Of a DNA stretch of 64,000 bases, positions 1 through 11,973 are shown piece by piece. The position numbers and the translations under genes are program-made. The DNA is from Combretum micranthum (Eukaryota; Streptophyta; Magnoliopsida; Myrtales; Combretaceae), in assembly GCA_024138025.1 (NCBI GenBank), contig JAMXBD010000388.1, forward strand, positions 248,001-312,000. Reading direction: 5' to 3'. Positions within the stretch are counted from its first letter, which is position 1. Each line of letters opens with the position of its first letter. The notes below the pieces were generated by a model. The model did no database searches. It was not told where the DNA came from and was given only the letters and a program-made list of their open reading frames with translations.

Positions 1-65
1 CGGCTGTTACCACATCAGCCACAGCTAATTCATGCAAATTAAGGGGATGGAAAGTTGAAACAAAC

Positions 66-166
66 CAAGCATATAAACAGCCTTTCTCCTCATGGCGTTT
101 CTTCACATGGTCGGTATACGACATTTCTTGAGCAGGAGGTGGTGGTGGTGGCGGCGGCGGATCCAT
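66..166 (-). CDS. CYSTM-like small cysteine-rich protein, exon 1 (gene cut by window edge)
   Basis: First exon of a small gene read on the minus strand. ATG lies at 166-164 and the exon runs 33 codons plus 2 nt to a GT donor (GTTTGT at 65-60). It encodes M-D, nine prolines, A-Q-E-M, then a charged segment [18 protein letters not shown]. The same charged segment and the same intron position occur in the complete paralogue at 11974-13722, whose second exon supplies the Cys-rich tail. Exon 2 of this copy would lie left of base 1. Proteins of this shape (short charged head, C-terminal Cys-rich hydrophobic module) are known as CYSTM-type and are linked to membranes and stress tolerance; function here is inferred. 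Oddity: the nine-proline run (CCG/CCA/CCT) is absent from the paralogue. It could be a pseudogene if the missing exon is damaged. Confidence 0.72.
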
Positions 167-178
167 GTTTGCAACCTT

Positions 179-212
179 GAAGAAGAAGAAGAAGAAGAAG
201 AAGAAGAAGAAG
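179..212. repeat. (GAA)n microsatellite in the 5' leader of the CYSTM-like gene
   Basis: About 11 GAA units; on the transcribed strand they read as a CTT/TTC tract starting about 13 bases upstream of the ATG at 166-164. Pyrimidine-rich leaders are common in plant genes, so it may be transcribed. Confidence 0.85.
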
Positions 213-3200
213 ACGAGCTTGAAAAGTGAAGAATTAACTGCGTTGTCTTCTTCGGACCAGAACTATGAATGATATGCAAGATACAGTGGCACCATATATT
301 AGAGGAATATCTTCAAGATAATACTCGTGACAAATTATTTTGGTTGTTGCTCCATCACTTTCATAAATGATGGCTATCAAATGAAACTTGGACTGCTGGA
401 TAAGCTTTAATGGATTTCTGGATTGAATGTAACAGAAAGAATATTAAATGCGGCAATTCTGGATTACCACATTATTTAAGTTGACAGATTTTCTTATAAA
501 AATCTTAGGAAAAAGCATTATCACCTAGAGACACCTCCATAAAATCTTTTGGATCCTTTTTCCTACTCCCAGTAAACTTATGACATATTTGGAAGTTGGT
601 ACGTATCTAATTTGGTAACATATATTTATTTATATTATAGGGTTTTAAAATCGATTCATTTAAGCTCAATTCAACTTTTAATAACCGAATTAGACTTGAG
701 AGGTTGATGTACATAGAATTTTGGGTTCAAGCCAGCTTCTAAAAGGGTATCTAATAAACTCAAAAATTTGTCGAATAAAGTGTTCATTGAGAATAATTAC
801 TTAAAAAAAAAATTAAAATTTTGATATCTTAAATAAACTTTGTAAAACATCAAACTCGAAATATTGACAATGTAATTTATCAATGAGAAAATGGTGAAGT
901 TTAGTCAACCACTTGCCGTTTGCTAGTTTAGTTCCTAGAGTGGATTATGTTGACAAGAAAGCTAGTGAATTTTGCAAGTCGAAAGACAAGTTCTAGAACG
1001 TGCTAACCACTTTGAGCTTTCATCAAGGGACCACATTCATACACACCTAGCTACATGGCTTTCTAACCACATGCAACGGCATGGGTTGTCCATGTAGCAT
1101 GCCTGGGCCGGTCCATCGTAGGGCAGAGACAGCTCATAAACTTGTCTTCTGTCCTGTCGCTCCACATTGCTTTCACTCGCATAAGGATGTGAGCTTTCGG
1201 ATTAAACCGGTGTTGGATATGATAGCCGGTTATAACTGATCGCAAGTGGCCAAGTGCATATCGGTTTAGAAACGAACCGGCTGATTTTAGGGCTTACTTG
1301 AGGACCTATTGGTTCTATGAATTCACAGTCATACATAATATAATAATAACAATTATACTAACTTAATATAAGATTTTGCATTACCCAAAAAAAAAAAAAA
1401 GAAAAAGATTTTGTAAATAAAAGTCAATGGTTATGTGAACAAAAGATATATATTAAATATCTTTATCATTATTGGTTTAGACTCAAACATGATAAAATTA
1501 AAAAAAAGAAATAAATATATAAAAATATAAGAATTAGTTCTTGGAATTTGAAGAGTGGATAACCGAGCAATTTCATATATAATGGAAAGCTTGAGTTTTA
1601 GAATATTCATATATAGTGTTTGTTTAAGTAAAATTCATGGATAAGATGTTTTTCATTAAAAATATTGTTCTTAAAATGATATGTTTCATATGAAATATAT
1701 TGATAACGGTAATTGAAATTAATTTTATAGAACACATTGAATATTATGTAGTTATTTACCGTAGAGTGTAGAGAGTAGCTTGAGACACGACTTAGCATTT
1801 AAAAAAAAAAATTGTTTTTCTTATAAATAGTTAAGGTTTTCTTAGAAAAAAAAAGAAAAATATTTTCCTTTTAAAAGACGTTTTCTACCTAATAAATAAA
1901 TAAAAATAAAAATTGTTTTTAAATCAATATTTTTCCAAAAATAAATAGAACATTGGTAAAAAATAATGATGAATATATAAATATCTCATAGAAGGTATAA
2001 TGAATTTTACTAAAAGTTTTTAATCTTTTATATGTATAACGTAGTAGTATTAAAAATAATGATAGAGTTTAAATCCCTTTTTCTCTTATAATAATTAAAA
2101 TAAAAAAAAGAAAAAAAATATAAAAATCTACCTTTTAAGTATAGGTTTATAAAGTGAATTAGATGGGTATAGACACTGATTAGGGAATTAAACTCCTAAA
2201 TTTTGTTTTCAAAAAATTTTTTTTTTGGCCATCAGAACTATTACAACTTGTAAATACGAAGAATCAAACTTGATGCCTTAAAGATGAGAACCTAGATCGA
2301 ATGCCATTAAACTACAAAATCATTGGCCTAGAGCTTCATTTAAGCTGATCTCTAAGATAATCGATTCATCAAATCATTGTCGATTTGACAATTGTGGTCG
2401 AAAGAAAAGCTTTATAATTAATCACACGACTATATTCAACATCTTGAATGAAGCATTCCACTCCTACGAAAAAAGCAGGACCCACGAACTTTGAATCTTT
2501 CCAAAACCTGTCAACAAAGGATTATCTATTTATGAAATTTATTATTGTATATTATTGAAATTAAACAGAAAAGGTAAAAGTTTTGCATAATTAATGGGAT
2601 CCTACTAAAACGAATTTGATGGGAATACAATATAATACAACAATTATATAAATAACATAAAATAAGATAGTATTAACCACGTCTCGTTGTTACAAGTATG
2701 ATACATATATTATATTTATATTAGTATCATACTTGCAATATGCAATACTAACAAAATTTTTAACATCTTACGTTTAAGATGTGATACTACAATGATATTT
2801 ATATAATTAATTTTATCTAATTTACATTTATATAATTTTTTTTAGCGTATTAGTAAACAAAAATTTTCTCTCATGAGATGATTATCTAGTTAGAAATTGT
2901 GGAAAGTGATGGAATTAGTACACGATGTATATGTTAGAAAATTGGATGTGACATGCGTGATTGTCAAGTGTTCCAAAAATAAATATTTTGAGTAGAAATA
3001 ACGTCGTGTGGTATACTCTTTCTTAATTCCTTTTTCTAGGTTTAAGTGCAGCATTAAGAAAATGAACCAATAATCCTCAGTAGTGAGAAAAGACATACAT
3101 ACATTCAACCAAAAAGTCTTCATGGATGTGGTTTGAGTTGATCATCCTTGTCGGCAAAATTATTTTATAAAGGGAAAATAGAACATGAGTGGATGTTTAA

Positions 3201-4389
3201 ACATTTATTAATCATGGAAATAATCAAGGATAAACTATAAATGAATTTTATTATTTAAATTTTATGTAAATTAGAATATTTATTTTTAAAATTAAGCACC
3301 TACATATTTATATATTAAAAAGAAAACATGTTATTAGACCTATTTTACTATTTTATCATAGATAAATTATACTAGAAAGTATTAACGTTTGGGAATAAAT
3401 TCATTTAAGATATCAGTATTTGTAAAGTTGTTAAAGGTGTGATAGTTTGGACGAACTTTGATTAATTCTCTTAATTTTTCTTACTGGTTACCTTATTTGA
3501 CTTTTTTTTTTTTTACTTTTCAAAATATTAATACCTTACATAGACTTTCTCCATTGACATGGTCGAAGAGATAGTAAACGTGTTTATGAATAAATGAGAT
3601 AAAAAATAGTAGTGATTGTTTTGTAAATTTTGGAAAATATTGAATTTTTTCGGTTTTAGGACCTTAGTTCAATGGAAAACGAGCATACGATCAAAACTCA
3701 CTAACTTTGCTCATGATGTAGAGAGCATCATCGAAGCGTGTTCAAAGCAAAAACAACGACTAGCAATTAAAGTCCAAAGCACGCCATGTTGACCTCCTAA
3801 ACACCAACCAATCGAATGTTATCACGTCGATTTTCGAGCAAATTCGATTGTTTTTGCCATCAAAACAATGTTTTACTATTTTAGGAAAGATTTTATATTA
3901 TTATAAATTTTAGTAGGAAATTCTGTTTTTATTGTGCATGTTTTTTTTTTTTTTTATGACTATGAGACTTTTAGGTAATTGCCGTTTTTGGCAAATTTCA
4001 AGTTTTTTTTTTATATATTTATTGTCTGCCTTAGGGCAAAAGAATAATTCTAGTTAATCAATATTATTATTCAAGGCGACATATATTGTTCTTTCTTCTA
4101 GAATTTGAGTTGGCTTGCAAATATTTAAATTTTGATGCCCATATCGTTTAGGTATTCATAAAATCAACAGATATATAGAAGACCGTCTTTTGGTATTTGT
4201 GAGTGAATCATCAAAATTTACTATTATGCCCTTAATTCTTATAGTTTAGCTAAGTCATCCATACGTCCATACCAATAGGTATATTTTCCCATTTTGCATT
4301 AAGTACTCTTTTAATGACTTAAGGCATAAACTCTTAGGTAAAAGATTACATTTAAGTGTATATGAAAGAAATATAATGATATATACTTA
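213..4389. other. intergenic, no gene recognised
   Basis: AT-rich, with short A and T runs. Bases near 330-390 resemble 13860-13910 upstream of the second CYSTM-like gene (shared wording around TCATAAATGATGG / TCATAAATGGAGAG), so the tandem duplication probably included the promoter. A 12 bp perfect inverted repeat lies at 2693-2704/2724-2735. Short ORFs here resemble nothing known to me. Confidence 0.5.
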
Positions 4390-4775
4390 TAATTTGGTTA
4401 ATAATAAAAATGGTACTTGAACTTTCACAAAAAAAATAATTAAGTACTTGGAGTTTGGTTTTGAACAATTTGGTATCTAAACCAAGTTTTTATTGACTTT
4501 TTACATACCTGAAGTTTAATTTTGATAATTTAGTATATGAACAAAGTTTTCATTAACTTTTTTCATACCTAAAGCAAGTTTAATGAGTTTTGAAAAAAGT
4601 TCGTGAAAAGTTTCTTCATGAATTAAAAATGTTAAAACCAAACTTTAGGTATTCAAAAAGCCAATAAAACTTTATTAAGGTACCAAATTGTTTAAAATCA
4701 AAATTTATATATCTAATTGTTCTTTTTACGAAAACTCATGTCCCATTTTTATCATTATCCTTTTATAATTTAAGG
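4390..4775. mobile_element. fold-back MITE
   Basis: Two arms, about 4400-4560 and 4610-4770, are imperfect reverse complements (for example AATGGTACTTGAACTTT on the left against its complement near 4740-4760). The theme (TACTTGAACTTT, CAATTTGGTA) recurs at 5635-5777, 7891-8215 and 37760-38060, so this is a dispersed family. No coding capacity. Exact ends and target duplication are not resolved. Confidence 0.55.
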
Positions 4776-4884
4776 AATTAAAATCATTTCAATTTATAGA
4801 AAGCCTTAATTTTATGCAATAACTATAAAATATCTTTTCTAATTGTAGAATTCGATTCTTTCCTGGCTCTACAGATTGTTAACT

Positions 4885-4964
4885 CTTGTGAACATGATAC
4901 CTATTTAGCATATTGTGACATTATATCACTATGTAAGGATAAAATGAAGCTGTTTGAAGGAGTA

Positions 4965-4998
<34 letters not shown>

Positions 4999-5777
4999 CA
5001 CGCAGACCAACCTTAAAGCGGATAACCTTACAAGCCTTTTGTACTCTAATAGACTTGTTAGTGGGTTAGATTCCAGCATTGAAGCTGGTTTTGATGCTTC
5101 TGGGAATAGTTCTCCCCCATTCAGCTGAGTTGTTTTTTGAAATGGGGGTTAAGATGTTTTCATTATGTACTGTGGATGTTTGCTTTCTTTTAATCAAGTT
5201 TATTTACCCAAAAAAAAAAAAAAACTTTTCAATTTTTAATGTACTTCTAGTTCTTGTAAAGTGGAACTTTCTTTTTTGAATTTAATAACTCTTTAGCAAA
5301 ATCATTATAAAAGTTATTCAAATATATAATTAATTGAAGGATAAGGAGGGAAAAAAAAAAAAAAAACTTCAATCTATCCAATAATCGATTCCCTCATCAA
5401 TTTCCCCAAACCAATGGTAATTAATTAGATTTATTGATAATGCACTCAATAAATTACGTTTTTGCTAACAGTTCAACAAATTAGCTAATCATTAGAGCTG
5501 GGACTATGCTTAACAAAGGAATGTGATCTTAGCGGCTGATAAATTGGCTATTGCCATCTTAATTATACTTTCACTAACTATGATCACATATTTAAATAAT
5601 TTTTACTTGTTAATATATGTATTTATTATTGGGATAATATCACAAATGATACATAAAGTTTGAAAAAATGTGTAATTAAGTACCTAAACTTTGAAAATGA
5701 TTAATTTAGTGCTTGAATTTTAAAATTTATCAATTTAGTTTCTGAAAAATTTTAAAAATGATTAATTTAGTACATAA
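4885..5777. repeat. 893 bp direct repeat, copy 1 (flank of hAT element)
   Basis: Near-identical to 7150-8038. It starts at CTTGTGAA, the same 8 bases that follow the hAT terminus at 7149. Upstream of 4885 the two copies are unrelated. It ends at TACATAAA (5770-5777), in the middle of a fold-back MITE whose second arm is present only in copy 2. The next base, 5778, begins open hAT coding sequence. Differences from copy 2 include a T32 tract (4967-4998) replaced by TA repeats there. Confidence 0.85.
5006..5128 (+). pseudogene. possible terminal exon, unrecognised gene (copy 1)
   Basis: After a 32-base T tract and CACGCAG (a good 3' splice site) there are 40 open codons ending in TGA at 5126-5128. 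The C-terminus reads SIEAGFDASGNSSPPFS. The same acceptor, frame and stop occur in copy 2 (7270-7392) with only a few amino-acid changes. About 75 bases after the stop comes an A tract in both copies, so this could also be the 3' end of a retroposed transcript. I do not recognise the protein and no upstream exons were found; it is probably a gene fragment carried in the repeat. Confidence 0.35.
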
Positions 5778-6158
5778 ACCCCTGTTAATACTCCAATATT
5801 AACCACCACAGAGAAACCCAGAGTAGTGCTCCAATACCGGTGGTTCAAGAAGCATTGTGGCATCGGTAGAAGTGGATCAGATTCAGAAATTGACAAATAC
5901 TTGAACACGACATTCGAGTTTGGTGACGTGGTTGATGCATATAACTTTGACATCCTAGACTGGTGGAAACGTCACAGGGAGGCGTTTCCAATACTATCTC
6001 AAATCGCTCGACGAGTACTAGTTGCTCCTGCTTCAATTGCGGCAGTTGAGCAAGCTTTTAGTATTGCGGGGCAGCAGTTAGATGAGCATAGATTACGATA
6101 TGGACCTGCGATGGTTGAGGCACTAGCTTGCAAACATTATTGGAATCGCGTGGAATGA
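5778..6158 (+). pseudogene. hAT transposase C-terminal fragment (hATC dimerisation region)
   Basis: Open frame of 126 codons from 5778 to TGA at 6156-6158. It contains the classic C-terminal hAT signature in order: an S-E-I-D-KYL segment, FDILDWWKRHREAFPILSQI, then APASIAAVEQAFSIAG and LDEHRLR. hAT transposases are normally 600-800 residues; the zinc finger and most of the catalytic domain are absent. The frame is open directly from the junction with the upstream repeat and has no start codon of its own, so it is a 5'-truncated remnant. Its 3' part continues to a hAT-type terminus at 7149. Not functional by itself. Confidence 0.9.
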
Positions 6159-6504
6159 CGATAACAAAACTTGAAGGACTACTCAAGTGAGGAGAACGGA
6201 TATTTCAGTGACTTCAACTCCTCCATGGAGAGCACAACTACGGCCTCACCGGGGACTAGTCCAGCCCATTGAGCATTAAGTTCACATTTAATTGTTTGCT
6301 ATTATTCTAGATGTTGGTGTTGTAGTCTTGGTTAATGAACTGTGCCATTATTGTTGGTTATTTGTTATTATACTAGTTTGTGTGCTCTTTTGTATCGAAG
6401 GTAAGATGTAATGCCCGCCCACTGGAATGTACTTATCAACGTTCAGATGTATGTTAATCTATAGTATGTTTTTGTTAATAATGTTGTTTATGTACTAACC
6501 ATTA

Positions 6505-7000
6505 TTATTTATTTAAATAATTGTACATATATATTTACAATAATTCTCGAATAATCGGAATTTATAAATAAAAAATATACATTTGTAAATTGTAAAAAAA
6601 AAAAAAATCCGGTTCATAGATATAATTATGCGGATATATTTAAATTAATTGTCAAATAATTGGAACTTCTAAATGAAAAAAATAAATTTGTAACTTGTAA
6701 AAAATAAAATTGCGATTCATTGAAATAATTGGAACTTTAAATGAATCAATACATTTGTAAATTGGAAAGAAAATGATTTGTGATTCATTCAAATCGTTGT
6801 GTATATATATTTACAGCAATTGTGAAATAAATGGACCTTCTAAATTTAAGAATATATTTGTAAAATGTAAAAAAAATGAAAAAAAATTCCTGGTTCATTG
6901 ATATAATTGTTGATTTATATCTAGAAAAATGGTCAAATAATTGCAACTTTTAAATATGGGAAAAAACATTGAAAAAAAATTATATAGTTTCTAGTTCACG
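6505..7000. repeat. degenerate minisatellite in the hAT 3' region
   Basis: About five irregular units of 70-110 bp, each built around (A)AATAATTGGAACTTCTAAAT, then ACATTTGTAAATTGTAAAAA, then GGTTCATTGATATAATT. Units begin near 6530, 6628, 6730, 6800 and 6910. Subterminal repeat arrays are usual in hAT elements, where they may bind transposase. Confidence 0.6.
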
Positions 7001-7149
7001 TGGAATTGGAACCGAAACTATCAGAACCGGCGATTCCATGAAACCAGGAACCGCCTCGGTCCTGGTGGTTTTGATTGCACGAAAAATAAAACCGTGAATC
7101 AATAGTTCCGATTCGGATTCAGAACCGACCCAAATCGTGACGATCTCTA
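7001..7149. mobile_element. hAT right terminus
   Basis: GC-richer tail with alternating GGAACCG / GGTTC motifs, ending GACGATCTCTA at 7149. Read inward from the end it starts TAGAGATCGTCACG, a hAT-style terminal repeat. It is followed by CTTGTGAA (7150-7157), the presumed 8 bp target site. The matching left terminus is missing. Confidence 0.7.
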
Positions 7150-8038
7150 CTTGTGAACATGATACCTAATTTTTAGCATATTGTGACATTCTATCACTGT
7201 GTAGGGATAAAACGAAGCTGTTTGTAGGAGTAAAAATATATATATATATCTATATATATATTCACTCAGATCAACCTTAAAGCGAATAAAATTACAAGCT
7301 TTTTGTACTCTGATAGTCTTGTTAGTGGATTAGATTCCAGCACTGAAGCTGGTTTTGATGCTTCTGGGAATAGTTCTCCCCCATTCAGCTGAGTTGTTTT
7401 TTGAAATGGGGGTTAAGATGTTTTCATTATGTACTGTGGATGTTTGCTTTCTTTTAATCAAGTTTATTCACCAAAAAAAAAAAAAAAACTTTTCAATTTT
7501 TAATGTACTTCTAGTTCTTGTAAAGTGGAACTTTCCTTTTTGAATTTAATAACTCTTTAGCAAAATCATTATAGAACTTATTCAAATATATAATTAATTG
7601 AAGGATAAGGAGGGAAAAGAAAAAAACTTCAATCTATCCAATAATCGATTCCCTCATCAATTTCCCCAAACCAATGGTAATTAATTAGATTTATTCATAA
7701 TGCACTCAATAAATTATGTTTTTTTTCTAACAGTTCAACAAATTAGCTAATCATTAGAGCTGGGACTATGCATAACAAAGGAATGTGATCTTAGCAGCTG
7801 ATAAATTGGTTATTGCTATCCTAGTTGTATTTTCACTAACTATGATCTCAATTTAAATAATTTTTACTTGTTAATATATGTATTTATTAGTAGGATAAAT
7901 CACAAATGATACATGAAGTTTGACAAAATGTGCAATTAAGTACCTGAACTTTGAAAATGATTAATTTAGTGCTTGAATTTTAAAATTTATCAATTTAGTT
8001 CTTGAAAAACTTTGAAAATGATTAATTTAGTACATAAA
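7150..8038. repeat. direct repeat, copy 2 (original right flank of hAT)
   Basis: Partner of 4885-5777. It begins immediately after the hAT terminus and, unlike copy 1, runs on through the complete fold-back MITE. It is therefore the likely donor copy. Confidence 0.85.
7270..7392 (+). pseudogene. possible terminal exon, unrecognised gene (copy 2)
   Basis: Follows TTCACTCAG (splice acceptor). It has 40 open codons to TGA at 7390-7392, ending STEAGFDASGNSSPPFS, and is homologous to 5006-5128. The T tract seen in copy 1 is a TA-repeat here. Confidence 0.35.
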
Positions 8039-8215
8039 AAGAACTTAATAGAGGTACTGTTGATGTACACCAAAATTTATTTTGAATACTAAATTGATCA
8101 AATTTAAAATTTAGGTAATAAATTGAATAATTTTAAAGTTTAGATATCAAGCTAATTACACATTTTGTTAAAATTTATACACTTCGTGACATTAACTTTA
8201 TTCCTATTATCCAGA
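7891..8215. mobile_element. fold-back MITE (complete copy)
   Basis: Left arm from GGATAAATCACAAATGATAC and right arm ending near TTCCTATTATCC are imperfect reverse complements (GTGCAATTAAG against CTAATTACAC). In repeat copy 1 only the left arm remains (5635-5777). Confidence 0.6.
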
Positions 8216-11200
8216 TACTTTGATGGTCCTAAGAGTGTATGATGATCGCCATAAAATCATCTCATTAACCCTCAAGGAGACAAGAGGCAAATAGAAAACG
8301 GAACTGAAACCTAGTTATTATTTTTAAATGAATTTGGTTTTAGGCTTTCTTGTGATGCTTGATGTGGATTTGATTAGTGGTTTAAGATAGAAAAATTGGA
8401 AAAAAAAAAGAAAAAAAAGAAATAAAGGAAATAAAAGTTTCACCACATAATTTTATGTGAAGAACCATAAAATGAGGATAAAAATTTAGTGAAAAAGTCG
8501 ATAAATTAGGTGTAACAACAGTGGTATAAACAGCAACCCAAAAAACAGTAGTATAAATGATCTTATTTAACCTCATAATGATCGTCAAGTTCGGAGGTGT
8601 AGTGGCTCAATCTTGCACTCTTAACTGCACATAATAACATATAACTAAACATAAAAAAAAAAAAAAATTTCCATTTGGAAACCTAGGAGACAAAATGGCT
8701 ATAATATAAGTGATAAGATAATGTGCATAAATATTTTTAGATTTTAAGCATTTTAAACACAAATTTATTTATGACCCGATTTTATATCAACTCTTTTTAT
8801 ATAAATTTAGGATCCACACACTTCTAACAGTGGTATATTACTATCATATCATAGATTAATGCGCCTGTGGCCTTTGAGACTCATGGAACATGCTCAGGGC
8901 AATGAAAGACAAATCACAACTCGGATAGCCAATTGAATTCGGGAAAGTATTGGAAGATGAAAAATGAAAATACTTCTATATGCAATAAAATAACTAAAAA
9001 TATAAAATGATGAATTGAATGAAATATAAATAGCTTTAAGGTCCTAAACATTTAAAATACAAAGCGAGGAATTGTGCAAGCCTACAATTTAGCCTGAATA
9101 GATTGAGGCTCGATCGATTTACTTGTCTTGAAGTGGGTTGTTAGTTGACTGTACAGTCCCTTGTCATGTGCTTTCGAATCCAAGGCCAAGAGTCGTTAAA
9201 TTAAAAAAAAAAAAAAAAATTTTAAGACCGCTAATTTTATAAAATCGACATATATAAAATTATATATATATATATATAATATATATATTTGGAGTCCCTT
9301 TCCAATGTTTAATTTCTAGTTTCCTGGTCTTACACGTAAATATTTCCTTGCATGAAACAAACTTCTTTTCTTGATGATGGTTGAAATGTTGATTATTATT
9401 AATTTTTTATCGCACGGACTGTTCTCAATTTTATAATTTCCCAATGCCATTATGCAAAGTGATTAGGGCGTTTTTAGTGCTGAATGACCAATTTCGGACG
9501 TCATTTGATACCTATAAAAGGAAGTTGAGTATTTAAAATGAAGGCAAATATATTTCTTTTATATTGGATGAGTAATTGCTTTCAAAGGCCCCAACTATCA
9601 ATATTATTATCTTCCACTTTATTTAAAGAGAAATGATAACAATGCTGATTTTGTAAATTTTTTTTAATAATTGTCAAACTATATAATTTTTTTTAATTTT
9701 ATTAAAACGATTATTTGATCGCTAATGCAAACAGTCGAGGAATAGTCATTTATAATTGAATTTATATTTTCATCTAATTCTTCTTCTTCTTTTCTTTGTT
9801 TTTTTCTAATTAATAATATAGTTTGGTTGGGATTGATTTGTCAAGAAAAGAAGTTGATTTTGAAGCCCAATTTATTCTCATCATCTTGGGTTTTCAAATG
9901 TCCCTTTGGACCAGTTACCTTTTGTATGGCCATTTCTTTTCATGATGATAATTCAATATATTAATACAAAATGTTTTGATTTTGTGATACCGGCATCCCT
10001 TCTCTAAACTATACATATTATACTGACCCTGCTTAATTAAAAAAATATAACGCTGCACCCTCTAATAAAATGTGGATCCTACTATTTATCTTACTTGACA
10101 AAAATGACTTAAAAAAAAAAAAGAAAAAAAAAGCCAACTCAAAACTTTTTTTTTTTGGATTTACCCTTTTTTTGTAAAGATCCAACTCAAAAGTTACAAG
10201 AAAACTAGAATATTAATAATATTTAGGTCAATGGTAATCTTATGATTCATTTTGCATAGTCATAAAACATGCCAATAGTTCATTTACACACAAGCTAAGA
10301 GCAATATGTACATAACATATACACAAAAAAAGAAAAAAAGAAAAAAAAATCAATTCCAGCCATTTCTTGATCAAAGAGCTGTTAATTTCACTTATTGATT
10401 ATTCAACTTTGATATTTAAACATTTCTATTTATGAGTGGTTTATAAGCTGACTTATGAAAGCAAAAGTTGGACAAAAGATAATTTATTTTTGTATTGGAA
10501 CTCTTAAACATTGTTACAAAAAGCCCCACATTTTATTCATAATACAAAATTCAACTATATCTGATCTCAGAGTATTTTCATTTGTCATAGTCAATTCATT
10601 ATAGACGTTATGAGGATGTTGTAATTTCCATTACGTTTTCATGTTTGTATATATATATATATATATATAATGTTAATCTGTTTATATATTGAACAAGATC
10701 TCCTTCTAAGAGTAACTTTATGGGGTCAAAAAAAGGGCTCTATTAAATAGTATCTTAGTATGATAAAAACAATATTATGTCTCTCCAAAGTTCATCATAT
10801 CCTTTATTAAAAAACTTAATTACATGAAAAAAAAGCTTAATTATAAAATCTTCTCTTTTAATTTGATATTAACAAATGCCTTTAACTTTTTTTTTTTCCT
10901 TTTAATATGTGATCAACTTGAATTTTTTTATTTCTTTTTACTTTGTCGCTACCATTGGCCTGGTTAACAAAACCCAAAAACTATGTTGATTCTTACAACT
11001 ATCGAAGTTTAAAGCAGTACATAAAAACTTATACATTTTGCAAATCATATCCATCCACTTACATTTGTATTTTGGATTCGATCCATTGTGATGTGTGATA
11101 TAGCCGTTGTTGATACATGAATCGTCTCCAGATACGATTTGGAGGCAAAAGTTTTTCCATTGAAGACATTTTAAGGAGTTTTTTGAATTTGATTTGATAA

Positions 11201-11973
11201 TTATTCTACTTTCATACGAGTTTTATGATGTTAAACTTAATTAACTTGAAGATTTTAATCAATACGACTTAATCAAGTTTGAGTTGAGTTCAAATATTAA
11301 TGTTTTTTTGTTTAAAATAAAATATTTTTCGTGATAGACCAAACTTAAATTAACGAGGTTCATTATATCTGACTTGAGTTTGTTTAGAATCTCGTTGGGT
11401 CAAACCTTTATACAATATTCTAAACTTTATTGAGGTCAAGTTTCAAAATTCCAAATTGAGTTTAAATATGAGTTCAAAATTGGGCTTTATCTTTTTCACC
11501 AGATCAATCAGCTATTTTATAAGTGGCCAAAAAAAAAAAAAAAAAGCTATTTTATAAGTTTTTTTTTAGTTATAAATGGTGCTTATAAATAATACATGCA
11601 CAAAGTCAAAGGGCCAATGTACATGATTTGGATACCTGGCATGCCAACAAATATTTTCATATATTCAACAATGGGTTAGAAATTCGCTATCCGGAGAATG
11701 CTGTTTCATTACGATCGGGCCAATAAATACTTGTGTTGCATTTATAAAACAATAATAATTATTTGCTTTATTTTATGGATGGTTTTATTTTTGAAATTTA
11801 TTTAATATATATTAAATGTGTATTTGTTTGTTTAGGAAGAAGACATCATTTTTGGGAAAGCAAATATTTATACGCAAAGAATGTGGTAAAAGATAAAAAA
11901 AAAGTACGTCTACTGGTTCGTGCAGACTTGATTTTATTCTAAGAAATTAAATGCACTGCTAGTGCTAGGTAAT
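8216..11973. other. intergenic, no gene recognised
   Basis: AT-rich spacer with A/T homopolymers and TA repeats (near 9260-9290 and 10648-10670). At 11210-11510 there is a stretch rich in TTGAGTTCAAAT-type words like those at 29270-29530 and 34840-35230, probably an old non-autonomous transposon. The few short ORFs have no recognisable similarity. Confidence 0.5.

Noticed and set aside
1063..1245. 60-codon minus-strand ORF with less AT-rich composition
   Set aside because: No recognisable domain, no splice context, no paralogue in the window.
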